Of a stretch of 64,000 nucleotides of DNA, positions 25,801 to 34,067 are shown in pieces. The stretch is from assembly GCF_026391055.1 (NCBI RefSeq), contig NZ_JAPLET010000010.1, positions 62,001-126,000 of the forward strand. The letters run 5' to 3'. Made by a program: the position numbers and the translations under genes. The notes under the pieces are model-generated. The model saw only the letters and a program-made list of their open reading frames with translations. It did no database searches and was not told the DNA's origin. This DNA is from Spirosoma sp. Its GTDB lineage: Bacteria; Bacteroidota; Bacteroidia; Cytophagales; Spirosomataceae. Every line of letters begins with the position of its first letter. Position 1 is the first letter of the stretch.

Positions 25801-25951
25801 ATAGGCTTGTCAGGTAGGGGTTAGAGGCCCCGTTCAGATTTTTGTTCTGATAAGCCCCAATAAATACGCTACCAACCACCACCCCGGCAGCCGACAGAGC
25901 AATCAGCCGACGTGAGAAGGCCGAGCGTTTTGAGGATAAGAAATTGTTCAT
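22829..25951 (-). CDS. PVC-type heme-binding dehydrogenase: beta-propeller, HEAT repeats and cytochrome c
   Basis: A 1040-residue exported protein with an N-terminal membrane anchor or signal (about 19-36). The glucose/sorbosone-dehydrogenase-like propeller (about 70-440) contains NPTDIDVDARGRVWVCEAYNY and DQWFRPADVCVAPDGSLIIADWYD. HEAT-like helical repeats span about 455-880. A cytochrome c domain holds the heme motif C917-N-I-C-H921, with a likely methionine ligand near 1012. This three-part layout is known from Planctomycetes and Bacteroidota as membrane-bound dehydrogenase. The substrate is probably a sugar or sugar alcohol, with electrons passed to the respiratory chain; both are inferred. 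Start MNNFLSSKRS at 25951 is chosen; an ATG at 25966 is also in frame. Confidence 0.85.
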   Translation of the reverse strand: MNNFLSSKRSAFSRRLIALSAAGVVVGSVFIGAYQNKNLNGASNPYLTSLFAQLPDDDKHDPKYAVGSLNVAPGLEATLFAAEPMLTNPTDIDVDARGRVWVCEAYNYRPAINGNPTRKEGDRIVILEDTNGDGKADVSKVFYQDPSIESPLGIWVQGNKVIVSDSPNVWVLTDENGDDKADKKELLFTGIGGEQHDHGMHTFVFGPDGKWYFNFGNAGEQLLDKDGKPVIDIATGKPIDKQNFKQGMVFRCDPDGKNVELLGQNFRNNYEVAVDSYGTLWQSDNDDDGNKGVRINYVMEYGNYGYTDELTGAGWQANRENIEPEIPRRHWHLNDPGAMPNLLQTGAGSPTGMIVYEGNLLPEVFRNQMIHCDAGPNVVRSYPVQKDGAGYKAEIVNVLEGARDQWFRPADVCVAPDGSLIIADWYDPGVGGHQAGDQSRGRVYRVAPPNSPYKIPKVDVTTVDGAIEALQSPNMSIRYAGWQALRSMDKKAEKALAKLYKTSANPRMQARALWLLSKLDKGQKYIETALKSDNSDLRITALRAGRELKGDITPYIKQLVNDPEPQVRRECAIALRKNQATGPQSPEAPALWAQLASQYDGKDRWYLEALGIGADGSWDTYYTAWVKQMNNDPLANAGGRDIVWRARTKESIPMLAKLAGDQSVDVSQRLRYFRAFDFNPSSMEKSNALLGILQANSNSTDVTKLALRHLDPAFVKNSPVATTALNKVMNDVYGTPEYIDLVSRYEPTTENARLKQLAVQKASDGMGRDAVRQLLKQKGASMAWDVINGNDADAAANMLVALRRVGNKESIDILKTVALADKYPAVLRREATRSLGGSSEGADMVVALLKSGDIKGEFKKSAVQGVSNDWRKSIRQQAASFLDGGQSAEGKKLPAIPELLAMNGDAARGVSVFKNNCNICHQVNGEGMDFGPKLSEIGSKLPKEGQYLAILHPDAGISFGYEGWEVKFKDGSAMTGIISSKTETDLQMKFPGGVVQNYKMADVVSMKQIENSMMPSGLQEAMSTKDLVDLVEYLASLKKK

Positions 25952-26144
25952 ACGAGTAGCCTGCAAGTAGTAAGAAGTAGCCTATGAATGATAAAGCTAC
26001 GTGCTGGTTTACAAAAAAGAAATTAGGGCGTATTTATACCCATTATCTGCCATTATTTCCAATAGCTAATCAAAGTAAGTGAACAGAAATTATTTTTTTG
26101 TAACACCAAACTGACAGCTGCTTTATCCTTACACTTAACTGCTT

Positions 26145-26261
26145 ATGCTTACGAAAATTCTGTATACGCTTTTACTGGGTGGTGTCTACGGTTATATCGC
26201 CAGTCGGTTGCTCGACAGCCACAGGTTGGCAAGCCGTCTATACGGAAATCAGCAAAACTAA
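26145..26261 (+). CDS. Possible 38-residue small protein
   Basis: ATG at 26145 to TAA at 26261 encodes MLTKILYTLLLGGVYGYI followed by a basic tail (SRLLDSHRLASRLYGNQQN). The hydrophobic N-terminus could be a membrane segment. It lies alone in a 320-base gap between two minus-strand genes. No family is recognised and chance cannot be excluded. Confidence 0.25.
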   Translation: MLTKILYTLLLGGVYGYIASRLLDSHRLASRLYGNQQN

Positions 26262-26273
26262 CGTACTCTTTCT

Positions 26274-26789
26274 TTATCTGATCGAAGCGGGATCGTGTAA
26301 AACCATGTTGTAGGAGGGCTGCTTTCCTACTTCATACTGCACTTCCCAGGCACCAAAAGGATCTTTCGGCTGGTCAGTTAATGACTGATTCCGTATACTG
26401 GCGGGCACCTTTTCCAGTATACTCGCCCGATACGAAGCCGAATAGTCTAATAAAGGAGTAAAACTGGCCGAATAGCGAATCAAAATTGTGTAGCCGTCCA
26501 GTTGAGTGATAAAGGCAGGTATTGCTTTTTGGACGACATCCAAGCGGCCGGTAGCTTGCATAACCCATCGGTACTCATCTTTGGTCGAACCATTCTGTAA
26601 ATCCCGAACGATCAGCACCGTTTTATCTCTAGCCGCCCCAGAGCGTAATTCCATCAATTTTATATAGCTGCGCATTCCGTTAAGCAGTACAGCGTCTTTA
26701 AATGCTACTTGCGAGGAGGAGTCAGAAGGTTGTTGAGCTACGCATGGACAAGCCGCCCAGAAAAGTAAAAATGCCAATTTGGTTACCAT
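26274..26789 (-). CDS. Exported protein of unknown function
   Basis: A 171-residue protein with a signal peptide (MVTKLAFLLFWAACPCVAQ, cut near AQQ). The mature part has no cysteine motif and no domain that I recognise; it contains LNGMRSYIKLMELRSGA, DGYTILIRYSASFTPLLDYSASYR and a final VLHDPASIR. Start at 26789 is chosen because it gives the signal peptide; the frame is open back to 26834. It heads a run of three minus-strand genes of unknown function with lower G+C than the flanks. Confidence 0.6.
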   Translation of the reverse strand: MVTKLAFLLFWAACPCVAQQPSDSSSQVAFKDAVLLNGMRSYIKLMELRSGAARDKTVLIVRDLQNGSTKDEYRWVMQATGRLDVVQKAIPAFITQLDGYTILIRYSASFTPLLDYSASYRASILEKVPASIRNQSLTDQPKDPFGAWEVQYEVGKQPSYNMVLHDPASIR

Positions 26790-26921
26790 AAATCGAAGCC
26801 TTTTGCATTTGAAAAAAGTGCTTTCCCCAGGCAATTTGTATAACTACACTTATGGTAGTCAATTAATCAAGGATTTGAGATTAGTGAGCTTTAGCTCGCC
26901 GAGCAGAAATTTGATCAAAAA

Positions 26922-27647
26922 TTATCGCTCGGTTTTTAGCCATCGTGCTATATTTTGGCTTATAACTTGCAGGCTTAATTCATCATGATTATAATAGATG
27001 TCGCCTTTCGTACTCTTGATCAACAAAAAAGGCCGTGATTTTTTATTGACAAAGAGCCAGATCGTTCGTCCGTCTTTTGTCTTGAAGCGTCCTTTTGCAT
27101 AGTCACCTGCTGCAAAACCATTTGCTTTATAAGCGATTAGAGGAAGTTGATCAACCAACCCTTGTTGGTAAATCTCCGGCTTGTTCAACGTAAACCCGTA
27201 GGAACCCGTGATTTCCAATGTTTGCCCGTTCAGTTTCAGCTCACTGCTCTTGTAATCGCTTAAGCTACTGATCAGCAGTACGGTAATGACAATAACCAAT
27301 ATGCTGCCTCCTAAGTAAACCCCTGACTTTTGCTGAATCGATCCTTTCTGAATCGATGTTCCCTTAATCAGAAAATACAAATAGGCGCCTAGTGGATAAA
27401 CAGTCATGAATAAGCTAGCCCAATTGTTATTTATCAGACTGAGCAACCAGACTCCCCCTATTAAAGAAAAAGCCAGAACAAGATGAAATCGCTTGAAAAA
27501 CTTTAAGTAAGAGTCAATATCTATGGCTTGCCGATCCTGCTCGGCAATGGTATTATAACCAGCCAGAATATACTGAGCATTACTTTTTGTAACGATAAAA
27601 CCTATTGCACCGAAGACGAGAGACAAAATTGTAGCGGTAATTAGCAT
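26922..27647 (-). CDS. DUF3784-like membrane protein with C-terminal PH-like segment
   Basis: A 241-residue inner-membrane protein. Residues 1-18 form one hydrophobic helix, followed by the soluble AGYNTIAEQDRQAIDIDSYL, which resembles the DUF3784 signature. Two close helices lie at about 53-90 and another at about 110-130. The C-terminal 100 residues (GQTLEITGSYGFTLN, GRTIWLFVNKKSRPFLLIK) look like a small beta domain of PH type. Function unknown. The start ATG at 27647 is clear. It lies 70 bases downstream of the next gene, probably in one transcript. Confidence 0.6.
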   Translation of the reverse strand: MLITATILSLVFGAIGFIVTKSNAQYILAGYNTIAEQDRQAIDIDSYLKFFKRFHLVLAFSLIGGVWLLSLINNNWASLFMTVYPLGAYLYFLIKGTSIQKGSIQQKSGVYLGGSILVIVITVLLISSLSDYKSSELKLNGQTLEITGSYGFTLNKPEIYQQGLVDQLPLIAYKANGFAAGDYAKGRFKTKDGRTIWLFVNKKSRPFLLIKSTKGDIYYNHDELSLQVISQNIARWLKTER

Positions 27648-27717
27648 GGCTGATTAATGATTAATTAAACAGGTACTTATCTGAAAACTGCTGTGTAAGT
27701 AAATGTTATGTCAGGTG

Positions 27718-28227
27718 TTACCTGTAAAAGCGCTTCAACCGTTCGCCTATCTGGCTAGGGTTCTGCCTGATCAAACCTTGTTGATAGGCCTGCTTCATTA
27801 AGGGGTAGTACCGTTTTTGATACTCCGGCTTTGCATGCCAAACAATCAGCCAGGCGATTTGTGTCCCCTGCTCACCATACTTCTGTCGAGTGGGCCAGCC
27901 AAATGCATCGACTAGTTTACGAAATAGTACTTGGTTAGCTTGGTCATTGGCAACCATTTTATGGGTAAACAACTGCTGCTTGGAAGCCGAGCGAGAACCA
28001 TTTTCCAGGCTATCTCGGTATCGTTGATCAATTTGATAAAGTTGCTTGAGCAAAGCGATACGTTGAGTTAGGGAATAGTGCTCGATTTGTAAAGAACTAT
28101 CTACATCGGCTATCCGACTGGTAATTTCGAGCATCGTCGTCCAACTACCGTCCGGCAATTTATGTTGAGCTTTTAAAGAGAAACTAACCCATACAAGAAG
28201 TACTGCTAGTGCACTTAGGTTCTTCAT
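27718..28227 (-). CDS. Exported DUF6624-like protein
   Basis: A 169-residue protein with a signal peptide (MKNLSALAVLLVWVSFSLKAQ). The mature part has IDQRYRDSLENGS, LVDAFGWPTRQKYGEQGTQIAWLIVWHA and YYPLMKQAYQQGL. The D.R...(x)FGWPt...G..a..iv.HA..e...y.plm pattern is that of the DUF6624 family, whose function is unknown. Start at 28227 is chosen for the signal peptide; MQT at 28236 is equally possible. It is the first gene of the three-gene run. Confidence 0.65.
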   Translation of the reverse strand: MKNLSALAVLLVWVSFSLKAQHKLPDGSWTTMLEITSRIADVDSSLQIEHYSLTQRIALLKQLYQIDQRYRDSLENGSRSASKQQLFTHKMVANDQANQVLFRKLVDAFGWPTRQKYGEQGTQIAWLIVWHAKPEYQKRYYPLMKQAYQQGLIRQNPSQIGERLKRFYR

Positions 28228-28546
28228 AGTTTGCATAGCCTTTCTGCTATATAATCAAACGTCATGTCGACTGGCTAGATTGGCTCATTCCATCTCTTCT
28301 TATCGATAATGTCGGTCAAATGGGTAAAGTCAACTGATTTGATCAGACGATTCTGTCTACACATGCAATCATTAGCGGCAATTCCCAAGCCATCAAAGAA
28401 CAGGAAGTTTTCCTCCTATTTCATATTCTACTATCTCCGTCAATTTCCGGCGCTCATAAACCAGCTAATGTCTGTTGTATGATCAACCGTTACCGTAATC
28501 TGGTGTTAATTTACAGCAAAATATAATCCTTCAACGCTACATAGGT
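28228..28546. other. Non-coding gap with no recognised element
   Basis: About 320 bases between the DUF6624-like gene and the terminator at 28547. The sequence is AT-rich, with stops in all frames and no recognisable RNA or repeat. It must contain the promoter of the minus-strand gene run starting at 28227. A decayed gene is possible but nothing recognisable remains. Confidence 0.5.
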
Positions 28547-28605
28547 ATAAAGAAATAGCCCCCGCTATAACCGGTTTCCGGCACAACGGGGGCTACTTCT
28601 TTATA
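28547..28605. terminator. Bidirectional terminator downstream of GMC oxidoreductase
   Basis: TAGCCCCCG and CGGGGGCTA form the stem, extended outward by TATAAAGAA/TTCTTTATA, so arms span about 28547-28563 and 28588-28605. The inner loop contains a second small hairpin (CCGGTTTCCGG). It ends 6 bases before the GMC stop codon on the minus strand. Confidence 0.8.
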
Positions 28606-28611
28606 CGCTAA

Positions 28612-30324
28612 TTAAATACTCTTGCGCTTCATTTCTTTCACGGCGAAATCGGCCGCGCGGGCGGTGAGGGCCATGTACGTCAATGACGGGTTGACGCAGG
28701 AGGCCGATACCATACAGGCACCGTCCGTTACGAAAACGTTCTTGACAGCATGCAACTGGTTGTTGCCGTTCAGCACCGACGTTTTCGGGTCGCGACCCAT
28801 ACGGGCGGTACCCATCTCGTGAATGGCCATACCCAGATACGAACCCCGGTCATACGCTTTGACATTCTTGACGCCCGACGATTCCAGCATTTCTTTGGCG
28901 TCGTTCATCATGTCGATCCGCATTTTCTTCTCGTTCTCTTTCAGTTCGGCATCGAATACCACCAGCGGCATACCCCACTTGTCTTTCTCGTTTTTGTCGA
29001 GATACATCCGGTTTTCGTAGTAGGGCAGCGTTTCGCCGAAACCGCCCAGGCCCATTGTCCACGGACCGGGTTTGGTGAGTTCGTCTTTGTAGTCGGCACC
29101 GAAGCTCATTTCGGCAATGTTGCGCTGCCAGCCCTGACGGCTGCCCCCACCCTGGTAGCCAAAGCCACGGAGGTAGTCGCGCTTGTCGTTGCCAATGTTC
29201 CGGTACCGTGGCACGTAAATCCCGTTGGCCCGGCGACCGATGTAGTATTTGTCCAAATCGCCTTCCCAATCGCCCGATGCGCCGATGCGGAAGTGGTGAT
29301 CCATCAGGTTGTGGCCCAGTTGTTCCGAATCGTTACCCAGCCCGTTTGGGAAACGGTTCGACTTCGAGTTCAGCAACACCGCTGTTGAGCCCAGCGTACT
29401 GCCACACACGAAAATGATGCTGGCGTAGTACTCTTTAGGCTGCATGGTCACGGCATCGACGATGCGGACGCCCGTTGCCCGCTTTTTGTTCTCGTCATAC
29501 ATTACTTCCGTCACGACGGAGTCAGGGCGCAGGGTCAGCCGACCGGTTTTGGCGGCTGGCGGCAACGTACACGACTGCGTACTGAAGTAAGCGCCGTAGG
29601 GGCAACCCAGCGAACACTTGTTCCGGTACTGGCACGAGGCCCGGCCAACGCCCATCTGCGCCTGAGCGGCTTTCGACAGGTTGGCTACGCGCCCGATGGT
29701 CATGGTCCGGCCGGGGAAGTTCTTCTCGATCCGCTTACGTACTTCTTTCTCTACGCAGTACATCTCCATTGGCGGCAGAAACTCGCTATCGGGCAGTTGG
29801 GGCAGGTTTAGCTTCTCACCCGAAATACCGGCAAACTTCTCGACATACGAATACCAGGGCGCAACGTCTTTGTAGCGAATGGGCCAGTCGACGGCAATAC
29901 CTTCGCGGGCGTTGGCACCAAAGTCTATGTCGCTCAGCCGGTACGACTGACGACCCCACATGATGGATTTACCGCCCACGATATTGGGCCGGTACCAGTC
30001 GAACCGCTTCACTTCTTTGTAGTTCGAGTCGGTATCCTTCATCCAGTAGTTCTGGGTCATCTCATTGTACGGGTAGTCGCGCGCCAGTTTCGGGTGCGAC
30101 TCTTTCTGCTCTTCCGTCAGCCGACCGTTGTATTTGGTCTGCCAAGGATCTTTCATGGCATACTCGTAGTCCGTTACGTGATCGAGTTTATGCCCTTTTT
30201 CGAGCATCAGCACCCGGAGACCTTTTTCGGTCAGTTCTTTGGCGGCCCAGCCACCCGATATACCCGACCCGATCACAATGGCATCGTACGTCTGGTCTTT
30301 TATGGAATCTATATTGAGGTACAT
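28612..30324 (-). CDS. GMC family FAD oxidoreductase
   Basis: FAD-dependent sugar or alcohol dehydrogenase of 570 residues. The dinucleotide motif GSGISGG begins at residue 19 in YDAIVIGSGISGGWAA. GGKSIMWGRQ is the FAD-contact region, SCQYRNKCSLGCPYGAYF is a cysteine-rich segment typical of the gluconate-dehydrogenase-like branch, and AIHEMGTARMG carries the catalytic histidine. It has no signal peptide. It lies downstream of a gluconate-2-dehydrogenase subunit 3 gene with a twin-arginine-like start, so it is probably carried across the membrane as a complex. Electrons likely go to a cytochrome c. Substrate unknown. Confidence 0.9.
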   Translation of the reverse strand: MYLNIDSIKDQTYDAIVIGSGISGGWAAKELTEKGLRVLMLEKGHKLDHVTDYEYAMKDPWQTKYNGRLTEEQKESHPKLARDYPYNEMTQNYWMKDTDSNYKEVKRFDWYRPNIVGGKSIMWGRQSYRLSDIDFGANAREGIAVDWPIRYKDVAPWYSYVEKFAGISGEKLNLPQLPDSEFLPPMEMYCVEKEVRKRIEKNFPGRTMTIGRVANLSKAAQAQMGVGRASCQYRNKCSLGCPYGAYFSTQSCTLPPAAKTGRLTLRPDSVVTEVMYDENKKRATGVRIVDAVTMQPKEYYASIIFVCGSTLGSTAVLLNSKSNRFPNGLGNDSEQLGHNLMDHHFRIGASGDWEGDLDKYYIGRRANGIYVPRYRNIGNDKRDYLRGFGYQGGGSRQGWQRNIAEMSFGADYKDELTKPGPWTMGLGGFGETLPYYENRMYLDKNEKDKWGMPLVVFDAELKENEKKMRIDMMNDAKEMLESSGVKNVKAYDRGSYLGMAIHEMGTARMGRDPKTSVLNGNNQLHAVKNVFVTDGACMVSASCVNPSLTYMALTARAADFAVKEMKRKSI

Positions 30325-30538
30325 GTTTCTTTAAAGGAGTTAGAAGTAAGGAGCGGGAAGTGAGGAGGGCTGACGCGTGCTGTTTGCTGGCAAGATCACC
30401 CTGTTCACTGCTTACTCCTTACTCGTGTGTTAAGAGTTAGTATTAGAAGTGAGGAGGGCTGACCGCACCGCAGCTGCGGACGGTCGGCGGACCGGCATAT
30501 TTTGTGCCGCCGGATGGCTTCTCGCTCCTACATACTTT
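30325..30538. repeat. Intergenic repeat tract between subunit 3 and GMC genes
   Basis: An 18-base direct repeat GAAGTGAGGAGGGCTGAC occurs at 30357-30374 and 30446-30463, together with inverted copies (CTTACTCCTTACTC near 30413, CTTCTCGCTCCTAC near 30520). It is the same purine-rich family as the repeat at 5888. It also contains GC-rich hairpins (GCCGC...GCGGC type) between the two genes. Confidence 0.6.
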
Positions 30539-31069
30539 TTATAACGCCCACGCCTTCTGGCCGGGTTTCATAGGCATACAGCCGTTGAACTGGCCCGGAA
30601 CAGGCAGGTATTCGAGGGCTTTGGTCGCACCGATTTCGGAGGTAAAATAGCCCGTGGTAGTTAGTTCTTTCATCCGCAGGAAAAACGGCTTGTCTTCTGT
30701 CATGGCGTGTTTCACCATGTCAATTTTCTGGGCGTTTTCCAGGGCAGCGAAGCCTTTGCCAAATTTGGTTTTACTGTCGGCATCCAGTTTGGCCAGCCCC
30801 GCGTAGAATTTTTCCTGATCGGCTTTAGGGTAACAGTCGCGTATGACGCGGACAATGAATTTTTCAGCACCGGCGGCTTTAGCGCCCGGCGTACTGGTGG
30901 TTGGGATGATCACATCGGCTACTTCGGCCAGTAGGGCTTCCTGGTCGGGCGAGACGGCTACGCTTGGACCCGTGTTCGTTACGCGACCCATTGCGCCCGC
31001 CAGCGTGGGAGCCGATAGCATAGCCCCCATCATCAAGGCTGCCTGTTGTAAGGCTTCTCTACGTTGCAT
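30539..31069 (-). CDS. Gluconate 2-dehydrogenase subunit 3 family protein
   Basis: A 176-residue small subunit that accompanies membrane-associated GMC dehydrogenases and provides their export signal. MQRREALQQAALMMGAMLSA is a twin-arginine-like leader. The mature part has LLAEVADVIIPTTSTPGAKAAG, the signature opening of the family, then FIVRVIRDCYPKADQEKFYAGL and GYFTSEIGATKALEYLPVPG. It is the promoter-proximal partner of the GMC gene, about 214 bases away. A TAATTTTG box upstream fits its promoter. Confidence 0.9.
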   Translation of the reverse strand: MQRREALQQAALMMGAMLSAPTLAGAMGRVTNTGPSVAVSPDQEALLAEVADVIIPTTSTPGAKAAGAEKFIVRVIRDCYPKADQEKFYAGLAKLDADSKTKFGKGFAALENAQKIDMVKHAMTEDKPFFLRMKELTTTGYFTSEIGATKALEYLPVPGQFNGCMPMKPGQKAWAL

Positions 31070-31131
31070 ATGTAAGGTGAGTATTGTTTATTGGTATAAG
31101 ACCGAGTTAACAAAAATTTCCTCTACTAGTA

Positions 31132-31139
31132 CAAAATTA
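31132..31139 (-). promoter_or_regulatory. Putative promoter -7 box for subunit 3/GMC operon
   Basis: On the minus strand the bases read TAATTTTG, matching the -7 consensus, 62 bases before the ATG at 31069. The remaining bases to 31385 are AT-rich, with a 16-base tandem repeat (GTTAGTTAGTATCAAT type, near 31306-31336) and no other recognised element. Confidence 0.5.
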
Positions 31140-31385
31140 AAGCCATAAAGCCTGATAGTTAGCTAGCAACAGCTCAGATTATTGTAAATCTGTCTACTTG
31201 AAATTATACTTCAGCCGGTCTAACTGACTTAGCTAAAGCCGCATTTTCTATCGATGCATAGAGTCGAAGGCAGGCATTTATGAACACTTTTCCGGAAAGT
31301 ACCATTTAGTTAGTATCAATGTTAGTTAGTATCAATGGCTTTTAATTAGAAGTTAATGTAATCTTGCAAAGCAACTCCGTCTATT

Positions 31386-32642
31386 ATGGATCTATTTACC
31401 CTGATTACATTACTTATTGTTGCCTCAGCCTTACTTGCTTACCTAAATACAAGGTGGCTCAAACTACCAGACGCCATTGGCATTATGGTGCTGTCACTAT
31501 GTTTTTCGCTGTTGCTAATCGGGATGAACGCCGTTTATCCAGCCAGCCTTACACTGGTTCGGCAGACTGTACGTGAAATCGATTTTGGGAAAGCCCTTTT
31601 CGACGTCATGTTGAGCTTCCTGCTTTTTGCGGGGGCCTTTCATACCGATGCAGCCAAATTGCGGGTCGAACGGCGGTCGGTCATGCTATTTGCCTTCGTG
31701 GGTGTACTGCTCAGCACGGTGTTGGTTGGCACGGGTGTTTACTATGTCACTAAATTCCTGGGTATAAATTTACCCTTCACCCTGTGTCTTTTATTTGGTG
31801 CGCTTATTTCCCCTACCGATCCAATTGCCGTATTAGGCATTCTGGCCAAGTTCAAACTTCCGGAGAGTGTTAAACTTAACATTGTGGGTGAATCGCTCTT
31901 TAATGACGGGGTCGGCGTTGTTGTCTTTGCTTCCATTTATCAGATTGTTCGCAATGGTGCCGAGAGTGTAAGTGCTGGAGAAATTATCTGGCTATTCGTC
32001 GAAGAAGCTGGTGGGGGCGTCATTTTCGGAATAGCGCTGGGCTATTTGATGTACTGGCTCCTTCGCTCCATCAACCACTACCAAACCGAAGTAATGATTA
32101 CCGTAGCTGCCGTAATGGGAGGCTACCTGCTGGCCCAGAGCCTGCACATATCGGGCCCATTGGCGATGGTGGTGGCGGGCTTGTTCGTGGGCGATAACAA
32201 CGCTCGGCAGGATGCCATGAGCCAGACAACGAAGCGATACGTAGACGGCTTCTGGGAATTGATCGACAGTATTCTGAATGCCCTGCTTTTTGTGCTGATC
32301 GGTATCGAACTGCTGGTGATCGACTTTCACATTTCGTACTGGACCATCTATCTGGTTGTCATATTAATTGTCCTGCTGTCGCGGTACCTGGCTATCCTGA
32401 TTCCGTTTACCCTGGCCCGGCGCTGGCTCGACCTCGATTCAAAAGCGCCCCTCATGCTCACTTGGGGCGGCTTGCGAGGTGGGCTTTCGATTGCCATGGC
32501 TTTATCGATCGACAACAGCTTACCCCACAAAGACTTTATAGTAAGCATCACCTACGCGGTAGTTCTGTTTTCTGTAATCGGGCAGGGGCTAACGATGGAA
32601 CGGCTCATCCGACGGCTGTATCCACCCGAAGAACAAGTCTGA
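31386..32642 (+). CDS. CPA1-type sodium/proton antiporter
   Basis: Inner-membrane cation:proton antiporter of 418 residues with about twelve hydrophobic helices. The ion-site helices carry SPTDP (142-146) and GESLFNDGVGVVVF with the N173-D174 pair typical of electroneutral CPA1/NhaP exchangers. GGLRGGLSIAMALSI near 361 is the conserved late helix with arginine. It probably sets internal pH and sodium. ATG at 31386 begins the first helix. It converges with the ClC gene; the two stop codons are separated by a single base. Confidence 0.9.
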   Translation: MDLFTLITLLIVASALLAYLNTRWLKLPDAIGIMVLSLCFSLLLIGMNAVYPASLTLVRQTVREIDFGKALFDVMLSFLLFAGAFHTDAAKLRVERRSVMLFAFVGVLLSTVLVGTGVYYVTKFLGINLPFTLCLLFGALISPTDPIAVLGILAKFKLPESVKLNIVGESLFNDGVGVVVFASIYQIVRNGAESVSAGEIIWLFVEEAGGGVIFGIALGYLMYWLLRSINHYQTEVMITVAAVMGGYLLAQSLHISGPLAMVVAGLFVGDNNARQDAMSQTTKRYVDGFWELIDSILNALLFVLIGIELLVIDFHISYWTIYLVVILIVLLSRYLAILIPFTLARRWLDLDSKAPLMLTWGGLRGGLSIAMALSIDNSLPHKDFIVSITYAVVLFSVIGQGLTMERLIRRLYPPEEQV

Positions 32643-32643
32643 C

Positions 32644-34044
32644 TTAGTCGGTTTCCGTCGGGGCAACGGCTTTTGTCAGCGTGACAGGCTGCGCCAGCGT
32701 TTCCTTGATAAATCCTTCTTTCAGATGCTCATAGAACGAAACCGGGTCGACCAGCGATGCAGCTCCCTGTGCCATGAGGCCACCGAGGAGCAACTGAAAA
32801 ATAGCCGAATGTCGATCGGTCATTTCCAGTACAAGAATAGCTGCGGTGAACGGCGACCGGACTACGCCCGTTAGAAAGCTAACCATGCTAACCAGAATAA
32901 CCAGGTTTGTATCGCTCGGGGTTACGCGGGCCAGTCGGGAGAGAGCGTCGCCAAGGATGGCTCCGGCGCTTAGCGAAGTCGCAAATACGCCCCCGGCGGC
33001 TCCACTGCTGTAGCTAAGTGCCATACCGGCAAATCGGACCGGGAAAAGATACCAGAGAGTCAGATGATCGTTCTGAAACAACAACCGGTTGATAATGGGT
33101 TTACCCGTTCCAACGGCATCGGTACCCATCAAATACGCCAGAGCCGCCATAACCACGCCAGATCCGGCTACCCAGGCCGCCTGCTGGGGCAGTGTGGTGA
33201 ACCGTCGTCGGTAAGCGTTTATCCATAATAGCGTTTTGGCAAACACGGCCCCGGCCAGTCCGCAAAACATAGCGACGAGTACGACAATGCCTAAAAACCA
33301 GCCCGTCGATGCCGTTACTTTCGGAAATCCCAGATACAAATAAGGCCCCTGTATAGCTTGCGCCGTCATACCCGCAATGATAACGGCTGTAAAAACAGCG
33401 GTTCGAAAGCGAGTGATGTGTGTCTGCGTAAGTTCTTCGACGACAAAGACGATTCCCCCCAGGGGCGTGTTGAAGGCAGCCGCCAGCCCAGCCGCTCCAC
33501 CCGTAACGAGTGCGATCTGGCGCGACAACTGGGGCCAGCCAGCCGGCTGCAGTCGATTAATGGCCCGAAAAATTGCGGCCGAAATCTGAATGGTTGGTCC
33601 TTCCCGCCCAATAACCCCGCCACCCGCCAGCAAGACCAGACTGCTCACCATTTTCACCGCTACCACCCGCAAATCCAGCAGATAACCGATACGGCCGTGC
33701 GACGCCGGATTGGAAAGTTCAATACCGGCCATCACCTGCGGGATGCCGCTTCCTCTTGCCGCTGGAGCGAGCTTTTTGACCAACAACCAGGCCAGCAGAA
33801 ATGCAAGGGGCGTAAGCCCAAAAACCAGCAGAGGATGTGCTTCAAGCCAGGTGAAACTAATATCTTCCGCTAAAACGAACAGTTCTTCATAACCGACGGC
33901 CACAAGGCCGGTTAGCAACGAAGCGACCCAGAACGGCAAACTTTGCAGAATAACCCGGCGGATACGCTCGGTATACAGCCGTCGGATTATGTGTTGATCG
34001 AGCCAGGCCAGCACCTGCGCGTATCTGGAAGGTCTATCGGCCAT
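32644..34044 (-). CDS. ClC-family chloride channel/exchanger
   Basis: Inner-membrane anion transporter of 466 residues. GSGIPQV (98-104) and GREGP (146-150, with gating E148) are the chloride-filter motifs, and FNTPLGGIVFVVEEL carries the E203-E204 pair. The presence of both the gating glutamate and an inner glutamate suggests chloride/proton exchange rather than a pure channel. There is no C-terminal CBS domain. Pairing with the antiporter is tail to tail, so any link is functional, not operonic. Confidence 0.92.
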   Translation of the reverse strand: MADRPSRYAQVLAWLDQHIIRRLYTERIRRVILQSLPFWVASLLTGLVAVGYEELFVLAEDISFTWLEAHPLLVFGLTPLAFLLAWLLVKKLAPAARGSGIPQVMAGIELSNPASHGRIGYLLDLRVVAVKMVSSLVLLAGGGVIGREGPTIQISAAIFRAINRLQPAGWPQLSRQIALVTGGAAGLAAAFNTPLGGIVFVVEELTQTHITRFRTAVFTAVIIAGMTAQAIQGPYLYLGFPKVTASTGWFLGIVVLVAMFCGLAGAVFAKTLLWINAYRRRFTTLPQQAAWVAGSGVVMAALAYLMGTDAVGTGKPIINRLLFQNDHLTLWYLFPVRFAGMALSYSSGAAGGVFATSLSAGAILGDALSRLARVTPSDTNLVILVSMVSFLTGVVRSPFTAAILVLEMTDRHSAIFQLLLGGLMAQGAASLVDPVSFYEHLKEGFIKETLAQPVTLTKAVAPTETD

Positions 34045-34067
34045 TCGTCATCAGACTAGTAGTAATA

